From: Nocardia arthritidis NBRC 100137
Lineage (GTDB): Bacteria; Actinomycetota; Actinomycetes; Mycobacteriales; Mycobacteriaceae
Assembly: GCF_001612765.1 (NCBI RefSeq)
Contig: NZ_BDBB01000036.1
Coordinates: 1-64,000, forward strand
Length of the DNA stretch: 64,000 bases
Direction: 5' to 3'
The position numbers were made by a program, and so were the translations under genes. This document shows, in pieces, positions 18,004-26,548 of the stretch. The number at the start of each line of letters is the position of its first letter. Within the stretch, counting starts at the first letter, position 1. A model generated the notes under the pieces. The model saw nothing but the letters and a program-made list of their open reading frames with translations, was not told the origin of the DNA and did no database searches.

Positions 18004-18935
18004 CCGCATATTTGTCGGAGGCCGAGGTCGCCGAACTGGTGTCGCTGGCGGAGGTGATCGACGCAGTGCAGGACGCCGTCGAGCGCGAAACCACCGGACA
18101 GGCGGCCAACATCGCCAAGACCATGACGGCGTGGGGGCCCGCCAGCAGCGGCCACGCCCTCGGCGCGGTCGACACCACCAGTGGACTGCTGGCGTTCAAG
18201 ACCTGGGTCAATACCCCCGTCGGCGCCAGCGCGGTGCTCACCCTGTTCGACATCGCCACCGGTCAACTGCTGGCCACCATGGCCGCTGGAACGTTGGGCG
18301 CTTTGCGAACCGCGGCGATCACCGGACTGGCTACCCGACTGCTGGCCGATATTCAGGCCGATGACCTCGCCATCCTCGGCAGCGGCCGCCAAGCGCTACG
18401 GCAGGTCGAAGCGGTCAACCTGGTGCGTCCGCTGCGCCGGGTGCGGGTCTGGAGCCCCGATGCCGAGCGCCGCGCCGCGTTCGCCCGGACAGTCGGCGAC
18501 ACGTTGGGCATCACGACAGTCGTAACCGACTCCGTGGAAGAAGCTACCCGCGAAGCACCGATCATCACCACCGTCACTCGTGCCCGCGAACCATTCCTGC
18601 GTCGCGAACATCTCGCTGCCGGAGCGCATCTCAACGCCGTTGGCGCGATCCTGCCCGCCAACGCAGAGTTCGCCCCCAACCTGCTGGCCGATGCCGGGCT
18701 TGTCGCCGTCGACAACCTCGACAATGCCCGCCGCTCGTCGCGGGAACTGCGAGAGTTCTTCGGCGAGGACTTCTCGACCGTACGCACGCTCGGCGAGCTG
18801 GCCGTCGGCACGGCGGCACGACCCATCGGGTCGGCGCCTACGGTTTTCAAGGGACTGGGCATGGGGTTGTCGGACCTGGCCGCAGCCACCGTCGTGGCCC
18901 GCCGCATCGGGCTGGAAAGGACTGCCACGCTATGA
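18000..18935 (+). CDS. ornithine cyclodeaminase/mu-crystallin family protein
   Basis: A 311-residue protein. It has the family substrate/cofactor segments GTLGALRTAAITGLATRLLA and ILGSGRQALRQVEAV (NAD(P) binding) and, later, LPANAEFAPNLLADAGLVAV. Family members reduce imines or dehydrogenate/deaminate amino acids using NAD(P)H. In this operon it suggests a nitrogen-containing or imine intermediate, or an alternative dehydrogenase role. It overlaps the genes on both sides by four bases. Confidence 0.85.
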   Translation: MTAYLSEAEVAELVSLAEVIDAVQDAVERETTGQAANIAKTMTAWGPASSGHALGAVDTTSGLLAFKTWVNTPVGASAVLTLFDIATGQLLATMAAGTLGALRTAAITGLATRLLADIQADDLAILGSGRQALRQVEAVNLVRPLRRVRVWSPDAERRAAFARTVGDTLGITTVVTDSVEEATREAPIITTVTRAREPFLRREHLAAGAHLNAVGAILPANAEFAPNLLADAGLVAVDNLDNARRSSRELREFFGEDFSTVRTLGELAVGTAARPIGSAPTVFKGLGMGLSDLAAATVVARRIGLERTATL

Positions 18936-19846
18936 AATTTCGCAGCGAACCGCACCGGATCACCGGGTCCATCGCACCGCTGATCACCCCGTTCAGCGAC
19001 GACGGCGACCTGGACCTGGAGTCCTTGCGGGCGTTGGTGCGCTGGCAACTCGACAGCGGATCCCACGGTATCTCCCTGGGCGGCTCCACCGGCGAGCCGG
19101 CGGCGCAAACGGTTGCCGAGCGTATTACCGCCATCGAAACCGTGGCCGAGGAGATCGCCGACGACGTGCCCTTCCTTCCGGGAACCGGCGCGGCGACCCT
19201 CGAAGCGACCCTCGAGGTGACTGCAGCCGCCCGCGACGCCGGCGCCGACGCGGCGTTGATCATCACGCCCTACTACGCGCGACCGACTCAGGAAGCGCTC
19301 TACCGGTGGTATGCCACCATCGCCGCGGAGTTTCCCGACCTGCCGATCGTCATCTACAACGTGCCCTCACGCACTGCTGTCGACATCGCACCCGAGACGG
19401 TGGCCCGGCTATTCCGCAGTGTCGACAACATCGTGGGAATCAAGGAAACCACCACAGATTTCGCACACTTCTCCCGCGTGCTGCACCAATCGGGGCCCGA
19501 ACTGCTGGTGTGGTCGGGCATTGAACTGCTCGGCCTGCCGTTGCTGGCACTAGGCGGCCGCGGCTTCATCAGTGCCGTCGCAAACCTTGCCCCGGCGGCA
19601 GTTGCCCGTATGTATGAGGCGTGGACCGACGGTGACCAGGATACTGCCCGTGAGCTGCACCATGCGCTGCACCCGCTGGTGGATCTGCTGTTCGTCGAAA
19701 CCAACCCCGCACCAGCGAAATGGGTGTTGCACCAGCAGGGCCGCATCACCTCAGCAGCGGTGCGGCCACCGCTGATCACCCCCACCGAGAACGGGCTCAC
19801 CCAGATCCGCGCGCTGCTGGACCAGAGCGCCGACCTCGTGCGCTGA
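18932..19846 (+). CDS. DapA-family aldolase/lyase
   Basis: A 304-residue class I aldolase of the dihydrodipicolinate synthase/N-acetylneuraminate lyase family. GSTGEPAAQT matches the pyruvate-carboxylate binding motif (GTTGE), Tyr lies in IVIYNVPSRT and the Schiff-base Lys in NIVGIKETTTDF. Such enzymes join or release pyruvate (or another 2-oxoacid). In a catabolic operon, retro-aldol release of pyruvate from a 4-hydroxy-2-oxoacid is the likely role; true lysine biosynthesis is unlikely from the context. Confidence 0.87.
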   Translation: MKFRSEPHRITGSIAPLITPFSDDGDLDLESLRALVRWQLDSGSHGISLGGSTGEPAAQTVAERITAIETVAEEIADDVPFLPGTGAATLEATLEVTAAARDAGADAALIITPYYARPTQEALYRWYATIAAEFPDLPIVIYNVPSRTAVDIAPETVARLFRSVDNIVGIKETTTDFAHFSRVLHQSGPELLVWSGIELLGLPLLALGGRGFISAVANLAPAAVARMYEAWTDGDQDTARELHHALHPLVDLLFVETNPAPAKWVLHQQGRITSAAVRPPLITPTENGLTQIRALLDQSADLVR

Positions 19847-19864
19847 AACCAGAAAGGACCCGCC

Positions 19865-20974
19865 ATGGTGGCAACGTCGCCATGCATGGTGCTGCACGCA
19901 CCTCGAACATTGTCCGCCGCCGAATTTCCTCTACCAGCCCTGGGAGTCGATGACGGTCTGCTCGAAATCGAAATGGCCGGGATCTGCCATACCGACTACG
20001 AACTGTTCTGCGGCAACACCACTGGTGCCTTGCCGATCCTGCCCGGGCACGAACTCGTCGGCCGCATCGCGGCTATCGGCGACCGCGCCGCTGATCGTTG
20101 GGGCGTCACCATCGGTGACCGGGTCGCCGTCGAATCCATCGTCCGATGCGGCTTCTGCCCGGCGTGCATCCGCGGCAGCTACAAACACTGCCGCGAAATC
20201 AAGGTCTACGGCACGTACACCTCCTGCATGGAGCCACCGCATCTGTGGGGAGCATTCAGTCGCTACACCTATCTGGCGCCTGGTGCGATCGTGCACAGAA
20301 TTCCGGATGACATGTCACCGGAATTGGCCACCCTGCTGTGTGTCGCTGTCGCGAATGGGCTGGGATGGACCATCACCCACGGCGGTGCCGGGGTCGGCGA
20401 CATCGTGATCGTCCAAGGTGTCGGCCCTATCGGGCTATCCGCAGTCGCGGCCGCCCGGGAGGCCGGCGCCGCGATGGTCATCGCCACCGGCCGCAGCGCC
20501 GACAGTCAACGCCTGGCGCTTGCACCAGCATTCGGGGCCGACATCATCATCGACGTCGACCGGCAGGACGTGCGACGTGAGGTGCTGGCCGCTACCGGCG
20601 GCGAACTGGCGCATGTCGTGCTCGACACCACCGGAAGCCCAACCGCGATCGCCACCTCCACCACCCTGGTCCGCCCCACCGGCACCGTCGTCAACGCCGG
20701 TCTCACCGGTGACGCCACCTCCACCGCCCTGCGTCTGGACGCACTGATGCGGCTGGAGATCCGGCTGCAGCACGTGTTCACCTACGACTACGACGCGGTG
20801 CGGCGCGCGATGTCGGTGATGCGCAGCGGCCGATACCCATTCGACAAACTCATCACCCACCGGTTCCCTATTTCCGAGGCCGCCGATGCGATCCGGATTG
20901 CCGGCCGCGAGATTCCAGATCCCAGTGTCATCAAGGTCGTCCTCACCCCCGAACCCCCGGTGAATCAGCCATGA
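19865..20974 (+). CDS. zinc-dependent alcohol dehydrogenase
   Basis: A 369-residue medium-chain dehydrogenase. The catalytic Zn ligands are in MAGICHTDYELFCG and LPGHELVGRI; the structural Zn site is CGFCPACIRGSYKHC; the NAD(P) loop is QGVGPIGLSAVAAA. It oxidises an alcohol to an aldehyde or ketone or the reverse. The closing codons overlap an ATG that opens a 28-codon frame leading into the next gene's ribosome binding site. The aldehyde dehydrogenase at 24918 could take its product. Confidence 0.88.
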   Translation: MVATSPCMVLHAPRTLSAAEFPLPALGVDDGLLEIEMAGICHTDYELFCGNTTGALPILPGHELVGRIAAIGDRAADRWGVTIGDRVAVESIVRCGFCPACIRGSYKHCREIKVYGTYTSCMEPPHLWGAFSRYTYLAPGAIVHRIPDDMSPELATLLCVAVANGLGWTITHGGAGVGDIVIVQGVGPIGLSAVAAAREAGAAMVIATGRSADSQRLALAPAFGADIIIDVDRQDVRREVLAATGGELAHVVLDTTGSPTAIATSTTLVRPTGTVVNAGLTGDATSTALRLDALMRLEIRLQHVFTYDYDAVRRAMSVMRSGRYPFDKLITHRFPISEAADAIRIAGREIPDPSVIKVVLTPEPPVNQP

Positions 20975-21047
20975 CCACCACGCAGCACGCCCACCTCGCC
21001 GGACCGAGACCGGGCCATCGGACGGCGTGGGTACGGAGGTCAGGGAC

Positions 21048-21962
21048 ATGGATGTGATCGTCACCAGAAAGTTCCGAGCCGCCGCCGACGTCGTTGTTAT
21101 CGAGTTCGCCGATCCCACCGGAGCGACACTGCCCCCGTGGACACCAGGTGCGCACATCGAAATCGAGCCTGCGCCCGGACTGCGCCGCTCATATTCGCTC
21201 ATCGACGGCGACGAACGGCTTTGGCAGATCGCCGTGCTCCATGACCACAACAGCCGCGGTGGATCGCGCTACATTCATCAACAGCTGACTCCCGGCACGG
21301 TGGTGAGCGCGCGGGGCCCGCGCAATGACTTCCCGCTGTATAACGCGGACCGATATCTGTTCGTCGCCGGTGGGATCGGCGTAACCCCGATCCTGCCGAT
21401 GCTGCGGCATGTGCACCGCCGCCGTGCCGACTGGCGCCTGCTCTACGGCGGCCGCCGCCGCGCGTCCATGGCATTCCTCGACGAACTCGACCAGTACGGC
21501 GACCGCGTGCGCATCCACCCCCAGGATGAAAAGGGCCTGCTGCCACTGGACCGCGCCCTCTCCGACCTGCCCGCCGGAACACTGGTCTACTGCTGCGGAC
21601 CCGAACCACTATTGGACGCGGTCGGCCGCCATGGCCAGCAGTGGTCGCCGGGCACCCTGCACACCGAACGCTTCGCCGCCGCGACCACGGGCAATACCGC
21701 GTTTTATATCCACCTGGCTCGCTCGAACCTCACCCTGCACGTGCCGCCGGACCGGTCGATCCTCGACGTGATCGAGCAGGCCGGAATCGGTGTGCTGTCC
21801 TCATGTCGCAGCGGCACCTGCGGCACCTGCGAAACCACGGTCCTAGACGGCCGCGTCAACCACCGCGACACGGTCCTCACCGACGACGAACGTCGCGACG
21901 GCGCCACGATGATGATCTGCTGCTCGCGCTCCCAATCGCCCGTGCTCACCCTTGAACTCTGA
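21048..21962 (+). CDS. PDR/VanB-family oxidoreductase (flavin, NAD, 2Fe-2S)
   Basis: A 304-residue phthalate dioxygenase reductase-type protein. The flavin site is LRRSYSLIDGDE, the NAD site FVAGGIGVTPILPML and the C-terminal plant-type 2Fe-2S cluster CRSGTCGTC plus a later Cys in MICCSRS. It passes electrons from NADH to an oxygenase. The next gene is a P450, which is the obvious partner. I chose ATG 21048 because GGAGG lies eight bases upstream; a GTG seven codons earlier lacks a site. Confidence 0.88.
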   Translation: MDVIVTRKFRAAADVVVIEFADPTGATLPPWTPGAHIEIEPAPGLRRSYSLIDGDERLWQIAVLHDHNSRGGSRYIHQQLTPGTVVSARGPRNDFPLYNADRYLFVAGGIGVTPILPMLRHVHRRRADWRLLYGGRRRASMAFLDELDQYGDRVRIHPQDEKGLLPLDRALSDLPAGTLVYCCGPEPLLDAVGRHGQQWSPGTLHTERFAAATTGNTAFYIHLARSNLTLHVPPDRSILDVIEQAGIGVLSSCRSGTCGTCETTVLDGRVNHRDTVLTDDERRDGATMMICCSRSQSPVLTLEL

Positions 21963-21973
21963 GGAGGACAACC

Positions 21974-23176
21974 ATGTCCACCGACACCCACGCCTGGCTG
22001 CAAACCCTCACCCCAGCCGACCTCGACCGCGACGCGGAAGCGATCTTCACCCGGCTGCGCCGCGAACAACCCGTGGCATGGACGCCGGCGCTGGGCGCCT
22101 GGATCGCCACCACATGGCGGCACTGCATGCAGATCGCCGAGGACGCCGCCAATTTCCACGGCGGTACCAGCCCCGCCCACGACCGACTGTTCGGCTGCCC
22201 CAACGTCCTCGGCGCCGAAGGCCACACCCATCAACGGTTGCGGTCGGTGATCGACCCGCCCCTGCGTCCGCGCGCCTTCCGCGCCATACTCGACAGCGCT
22301 GTTCGCGCTGCCGCGCGCACCGAACTGAGCACCCTCGCCGGACGCGACCATGCCGAGTTGATGGCAGACTATTTCGAACCGGTCAGCGTCCGCTGCGTCG
22401 CCGACCGATTCGGATTCGCCGACGTCCCCACCGCCCGGTTGCGAGACTGGTTCCACGACCTGTCCTACAGCGCCGCCCACGGCGTCGCCGACCCGGACGC
22501 CTTCGCTCCCGGTGATGCCGCGAAGACCGAGATCTCCGCAGTGGTTGCCGCCATGGTGGACAGGCTGTCGGCCGCACCCGACGACTCAGCGATTTCCCAT
22601 TGGCTGCACGACGGCATGCCCGCAGGTCACACCCGCGACATCGACAGTCTCTTCCCGTCACTGCTGATCATCTTGCTTGGCGGCCTACAAGAACCCGGCC
22701 ACGCCTGCGGCTCTACCTTCCTCGGCCTCACCACCAGACCCGACCAGCTGCACCGCGTCGCAACCCAGCCTTCTCTGTTGCCGAAAGCCATCGCCGAAGG
22801 GCTGCGGTGGATGTCACCGCTGTTTACCGGCGCCGCCCGAGTCGCGGTAACCGACATCGAGATTGCCGGTGCCCGCATCCGACGCGGCGACACCGTGTGG
22901 CTGTCCTACGGCTCGGCCAATCGAGACGAAAGCGAGTTCGACCAACCCGATCGCTACGACCTCGACCGAGCTACCCACCCACACCTGGCATTCGGCACCG
23001 GCCACCACGCTTGCGCCGGCAGTGCCTTCGCCCCACAGATCGCCCGCATCGCCCTCGAGGAATTGTTCATGGCATACCCCGGCCTCACCGTCGACCCCGA
23101 GCAGACCGTCGAAGTCCGCGGATGGATGTTCCGCGGCGCCCAGCAGCTTCCTGTCCGCCTGCCTCGCGAAACCTAG
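21974..23176 (+). CDS. cytochrome P450
   Basis: A 400-residue soluble P450. The heme-thiolate loop is AFGTGHHACAGSAFA and the ExxR motif is EGLRWMSP. The I-helix reads LLGGLQEPGHACG: an acid is present, but Pro stands where most P450s have the oxygen-activating Thr. This variation occurs in some specialised actinobacterial P450 groups, but I cannot name the subfamily with certainty. It is 11 bases behind the reductase gene, so the two likely form a two-component hydroxylase or O-demethylase. Confidence 0.9.
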   Translation: MSTDTHAWLQTLTPADLDRDAEAIFTRLRREQPVAWTPALGAWIATTWRHCMQIAEDAANFHGGTSPAHDRLFGCPNVLGAEGHTHQRLRSVIDPPLRPRAFRAILDSAVRAAARTELSTLAGRDHAELMADYFEPVSVRCVADRFGFADVPTARLRDWFHDLSYSAAHGVADPDAFAPGDAAKTEISAVVAAMVDRLSAAPDDSAISHWLHDGMPAGHTRDIDSLFPSLLIILLGGLQEPGHACGSTFLGLTTRPDQLHRVATQPSLLPKAIAEGLRWMSPLFTGAARVAVTDIEIAGARIRRGDTVWLSYGSANRDESEFDQPDRYDLDRATHPHLAFGTGHHACAGSAFAPQIARIALEELFMAYPGLTVDPEQTVEVRGWMFRGAQQLPVRLPRET

Positions 23177-23185
23177 GAAACACCT

Positions 23186-24838
23186 GTGCACAGCACCATG
23201 CAGAACATCGGACTCCAGATCCGGCGACTCCTTGACCACGGCGCAACCGTCCACAGCACCAGCCAGGTCATCACCGCAGACCCAACCCCAGACCAGCCGC
23301 ACCGCGCCGGCTTCGCTGACATCGCCTCCAATGCAGCACGGCTGGCAGGTGCCCTGCGCGCACTCGGAGTTCGCTACGGCGACCGCATCGCCACCTTCAT
23401 GTGGAACAATCAGCAGCACGTCGAGGCGTACTTCGCTGTCCCGGCGATGGGCGCGATCCTGCACCCACTCAACATCCGCCTCACCTCCGATCAGATCAGC
23501 TACATCGTCGACCATGCCAAAGACAAGGTCGTCATCGTCGACCACACGCTCATCGACGCCTTCTCGAGGATCCTGCCCCAGCTGACCAGCGTCGAACACG
23601 TCATCGTCAACGGGACCACCGACACCACACGCCTGCACATCCCCGGCGTGCTCGTCCACACCTACGCCACACTCCTGGAAAGCCAACCGGAAACTATCGA
23701 CTGGCCCGACATCGACGAAAACTCCGCTGCCGCGATGTGCTACACCTCCGGTACCACCGGGAATCCCAAAGGCGTCGTCTACAGCCATCGCTCGATCTAC
23801 CTGCATGCTTTGGCCAGTTCCCTACCCGACGCGTTCGATCTGTCCGCCCGCGACACCGTCCTGGCGGTGGTGCCTCAGTTTCATGTCCTGGCCTGGGGCC
23901 TGCCCTACAGCGCCTTCCTTACCGGCGCCTCGCTGGCCTTGCCCGACCGGTATCTCAGCCCGGAGCCGCTGACCCGTTTCATCACCGCCGCCGACACGAG
24001 CAAAGGCGCGGCCGTGCCGACCGTATGGACCGGGTTGCTGCGCCACCTCGACCAGCGCCCGTCCCGGGAGCCGTTGCCGTTGCTGGAAGCCATCGTCGGT
24101 GGATCGGCCATGCCCGCCTCCTTGCTCGAGGCGTTCGCCCAGCGCCACAACATCACCATGGTCCATGCCTGGGGAATGACCGAAATGTCGCCACTGGGCA
24201 CCGTGTCCCGGCCGCCGGCGCACGCTGCCGCCGACCAAGCCACTCGCTATCAGCTCACCCAGGGCAGACTGCTGGGACCCGTGGAAGCCAAACTCCTCGA
24301 CGACTCGGGCCGCGAACTGCCCTGGGACGGTACAACCGTCGGTGAGCTCTTGGTGAGGGGGCCGTGGATCACCGCCTCCTATTACGGCGACAGTGAACCC
24401 GATCCGGATAAATTCCTGGACGGCTGGCTACGCACCGGCGATGTCGGCCGACTCAGCAGCAACGGATATCTCACAATCACCGATCGCACCAAAGACATCA
24501 TCAAATCCGGCGGCGAATGGATCTACTCGGTCGAACTGGAAGGTCTGCTCATCGGCCACCCCGCCGTCGCGGAGGCAGCCGTGATCGGAGTCCCCGACGA
24601 CAAGTGGGGCGAACGACCGCTTGCTGCAGTGGTCCTCGCCGACGGGCACACCGCCACCGCCGCCGAACTGCGCAACTACCTCTCCACCCACGTTGCACGC
24701 TGGCAGCTGCCCGATAAATGGTCGTTCATCAGAGAAGTGCCGAAAACCTCTGTCGGCAAATTCGACAAAAAGGCCCTACGCAGCCAACACGCAGCCGGCC
24801 GCCTCAGCGTCGAACACTTGTACTCGACACACAATTGA
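23186..24838 (+). CDS. AMP-forming acyl/aryl-CoA ligase
   Basis: A 550-residue ANL-superfamily ligase. Core motifs: YTSGTTGNPKGVVYSHRS (AMP/P-loop), HAWGMTEMSPLG, GWLRTGDVGRLSSNGY, DIIKSGGEWIYSVELE and the C-terminal Lys in KTSVGKFDKKALR. It makes an acyl-CoA or aryl-CoA via an acyl-AMP; the type resembles medium/long-chain fatty acid-CoA ligases. The GTG at 23186 is ten bases after the P450 stop; an ATG four codons in is an alternative. It suggests the pathway includes CoA thioesters. Confidence 0.88.
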   Translation: MHSTMQNIGLQIRRLLDHGATVHSTSQVITADPTPDQPHRAGFADIASNAARLAGALRALGVRYGDRIATFMWNNQQHVEAYFAVPAMGAILHPLNIRLTSDQISYIVDHAKDKVVIVDHTLIDAFSRILPQLTSVEHVIVNGTTDTTRLHIPGVLVHTYATLLESQPETIDWPDIDENSAAAMCYTSGTTGNPKGVVYSHRSIYLHALASSLPDAFDLSARDTVLAVVPQFHVLAWGLPYSAFLTGASLALPDRYLSPEPLTRFITAADTSKGAAVPTVWTGLLRHLDQRPSREPLPLLEAIVGGSAMPASLLEAFAQRHNITMVHAWGMTEMSPLGTVSRPPAHAAADQATRYQLTQGRLLGPVEAKLLDDSGRELPWDGTTVGELLVRGPWITASYYGDSEPDPDKFLDGWLRTGDVGRLSSNGYLTITDRTKDIIKSGGEWIYSVELEGLLIGHPAVAEAAVIGVPDDKWGERPLAAVVLADGHTATAAELRNYLSTHVARWQLPDKWSFIREVPKTSVGKFDKKALRSQHAAGRLSVEHLYSTHN

Positions 24839-24917
24839 CACCGTAGAGCCCGCCGCGTTGCGCCCTGCAAGTCCTCCGGCCTACGGCATCTGCAAGCACG
24901 CGAACAGAAGGTTTCAC

Positions 24918-26363
24918 ATGGTCACCCCCGACACCCCGAACGGCCTTTTCATCGGCGGACACTGGACCATTGGCTCCGGCCGCCTGTTCAGCGTCGACAA
25001 TCCCGCCGACGGGCAGGTCATCGCCACTGTCGCCGACGGCGATGCGACCGACGCCGCACACGCGGTGCAAGCGGCCGCCTCAGCGGCAACCGGATGGGCC
25101 CGAACGTCGCCGCGCCGGCGGTCGGAAATTTTGTACACCGCCTTTGAAATCATGCTTCGAAGCCGTCGGGAACTGGCAGAACTCATCGTCGCCGAAAACG
25201 GAAAATGCGGCGCTGACGCCGGCGCAGAGGTAACCTATGCCGCGGAATATTTGCGATGGTTCGCCGAAGAAGCCGTCCGAAACGACGGCACCTACACCCA
25301 CGCCCCGGCTGGCGGTACCCGCTCCATCGTCCGCCGTCAACCGATCGGCATCGCCGCCCTGGTCACACCATGGAACTTTCCCGCTGCAATGGTTACCCGC
25401 AAAGTCGGGCCCGCTCTGGCCGCCGGCTGCACCGTCGTCCTCAAACCAGCAGCCGAGACGCCACTGACAGCCCTGAGTCTGGCGAAGATCCTGTCTGAAG
25501 CGGGGTTGCCCGACGGTGTCGTCAACGTCGTGCCGTCCACTGATCCCGCCGTAGTTGTCAGCACATGGCTGCATGATCCCCGCGTCCGGAAAATCTCGTT
25601 CACGGGCTCCACCCCTGTCGGTCGGCTGCTGCTACACCAAGCCGCCGACCGTGTCGTTAATTCCTCCATGGAACTCGGCGGCAACGCACCGTTCATCGTC
25701 ACCCGTGACGCAGACCTCGACCAGGCCGTCGCCGGTGCCATGATCGCGAAATTCCGCAACAGCGGCCAAGCCTGCACTGCGGCTAATCGGTTCTATATCC
25801 ACCAGGACGTCGCAGCAGAATTCACCACACGCTTCGCCGACCGCGTCTGCGGGCTGCGCGTCGGCCCCGCCTGCGACCCAGACAACCAAATCGGGCCTCT
25901 CATCAACGCCGAAGCCGTCAGCACCATCACCAACCTCGTTGACAAAGCAGTTCAACATGGTGCCCGCATCGCGGCGCGCGCAACCTGCCCCGCAAATAGC
26001 ACCGGATACTTTTACCCGCCCACCGTGCTCATCGACGTCTCCGCCGACGCCGACATTCTCGGCCAGGAAATCTTCGGTCCCGTCGCGCCCATCGTCACCT
26101 GGAACGATGAGCGGACCCTCCTCGACCACGTCAACAACACCGAAACCGGGCTGGCTGCCTACATCTACGCAGGCGATCTCCAACACGCTCTACGACTCGG
26201 CGAATCTGTCCAAGCCGGCATGATCGGCGTCAACCGCAGCCTCATCTCTGACCCCGCTGCCCCCTTCGGCGGCATCAAACAAAGCGGACTAGGCAGAGAA
26301 GGCGGACACGAAGGCCTCCACGACTACACCGAAATCCAATACCTCAGCGTCGACTGGCCGTGA
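24918..26363 (+). CDS. aldehyde dehydrogenase (succinate-semialdehyde type)
   Basis: A 481-residue NAD(P)-dependent aldehyde dehydrogenase. VTPWNFPAAMVTRK, ELGGNAPFIV (general base Glu) and NSGQACTAANRF (nucleophilic Cys) are intact, as is GGIKQSGLGREGG. The sequence is closest in style to succinate-semialdehyde dehydrogenases (GabD). It oxidises an aldehyde to the acid. It closes the continuous part of the catabolic operon; the 79-base gap before it is the largest within the operon downstream of the hydantoinase genes except that before the reductase. Confidence 0.88.
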   Translation: MVTPDTPNGLFIGGHWTIGSGRLFSVDNPADGQVIATVADGDATDAAHAVQAAASAATGWARTSPRRRSEILYTAFEIMLRSRRELAELIVAENGKCGADAGAEVTYAAEYLRWFAEEAVRNDGTYTHAPAGGTRSIVRRQPIGIAALVTPWNFPAAMVTRKVGPALAAGCTVVLKPAAETPLTALSLAKILSEAGLPDGVVNVVPSTDPAVVVSTWLHDPRVRKISFTGSTPVGRLLLHQAADRVVNSSMELGGNAPFIVTRDADLDQAVAGAMIAKFRNSGQACTAANRFYIHQDVAAEFTTRFADRVCGLRVGPACDPDNQIGPLINAEAVSTITNLVDKAVQHGARIAARATCPANSTGYFYPPTVLIDVSADADILGQEIFGPVAPIVTWNDERTLLDHVNNTETGLAAYIYAGDLQHALRLGESVQAGMIGVNRSLISDPAAPFGGIKQSGLGREGGHEGLHDYTEIQYLSVDWP

Positions 26364-26548
26364 CCACCAAGGGCGCAGCAGCCGACCGCCGGCCCATGGC
26401 CCTCGGAACGTTCGAAACCGACCTCGCCGAGTACGTCGTCAATCGATCGACCGATGCGCCGATATTTCAGCGACCTGCCGCCGCTGACCACGAAGTCGAT
26501 GTCAGCGACCTGCGTAGGCTTCAACAGAGGAGAAATACCGATCCATGA
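26360..26548 (+). CDS. possible small coupled ORF, 62 aa
   Basis: A GTG overlaps the aldehyde dehydrogenase stop (GTGA) and the frame ends overlapping the next gene's ATG (ATGA). It encodes 62 hydrophilic residues with no motif I recognise. The double overlap is the only support; it may be a short translational relay or the worn end of an older gene. Confidence 0.3.
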   Translation: MTTKGAAADRRPMALGTFETDLAEYVVNRSTDAPIFQRPAAADHEVDVSDLRRLQQRRNTDP

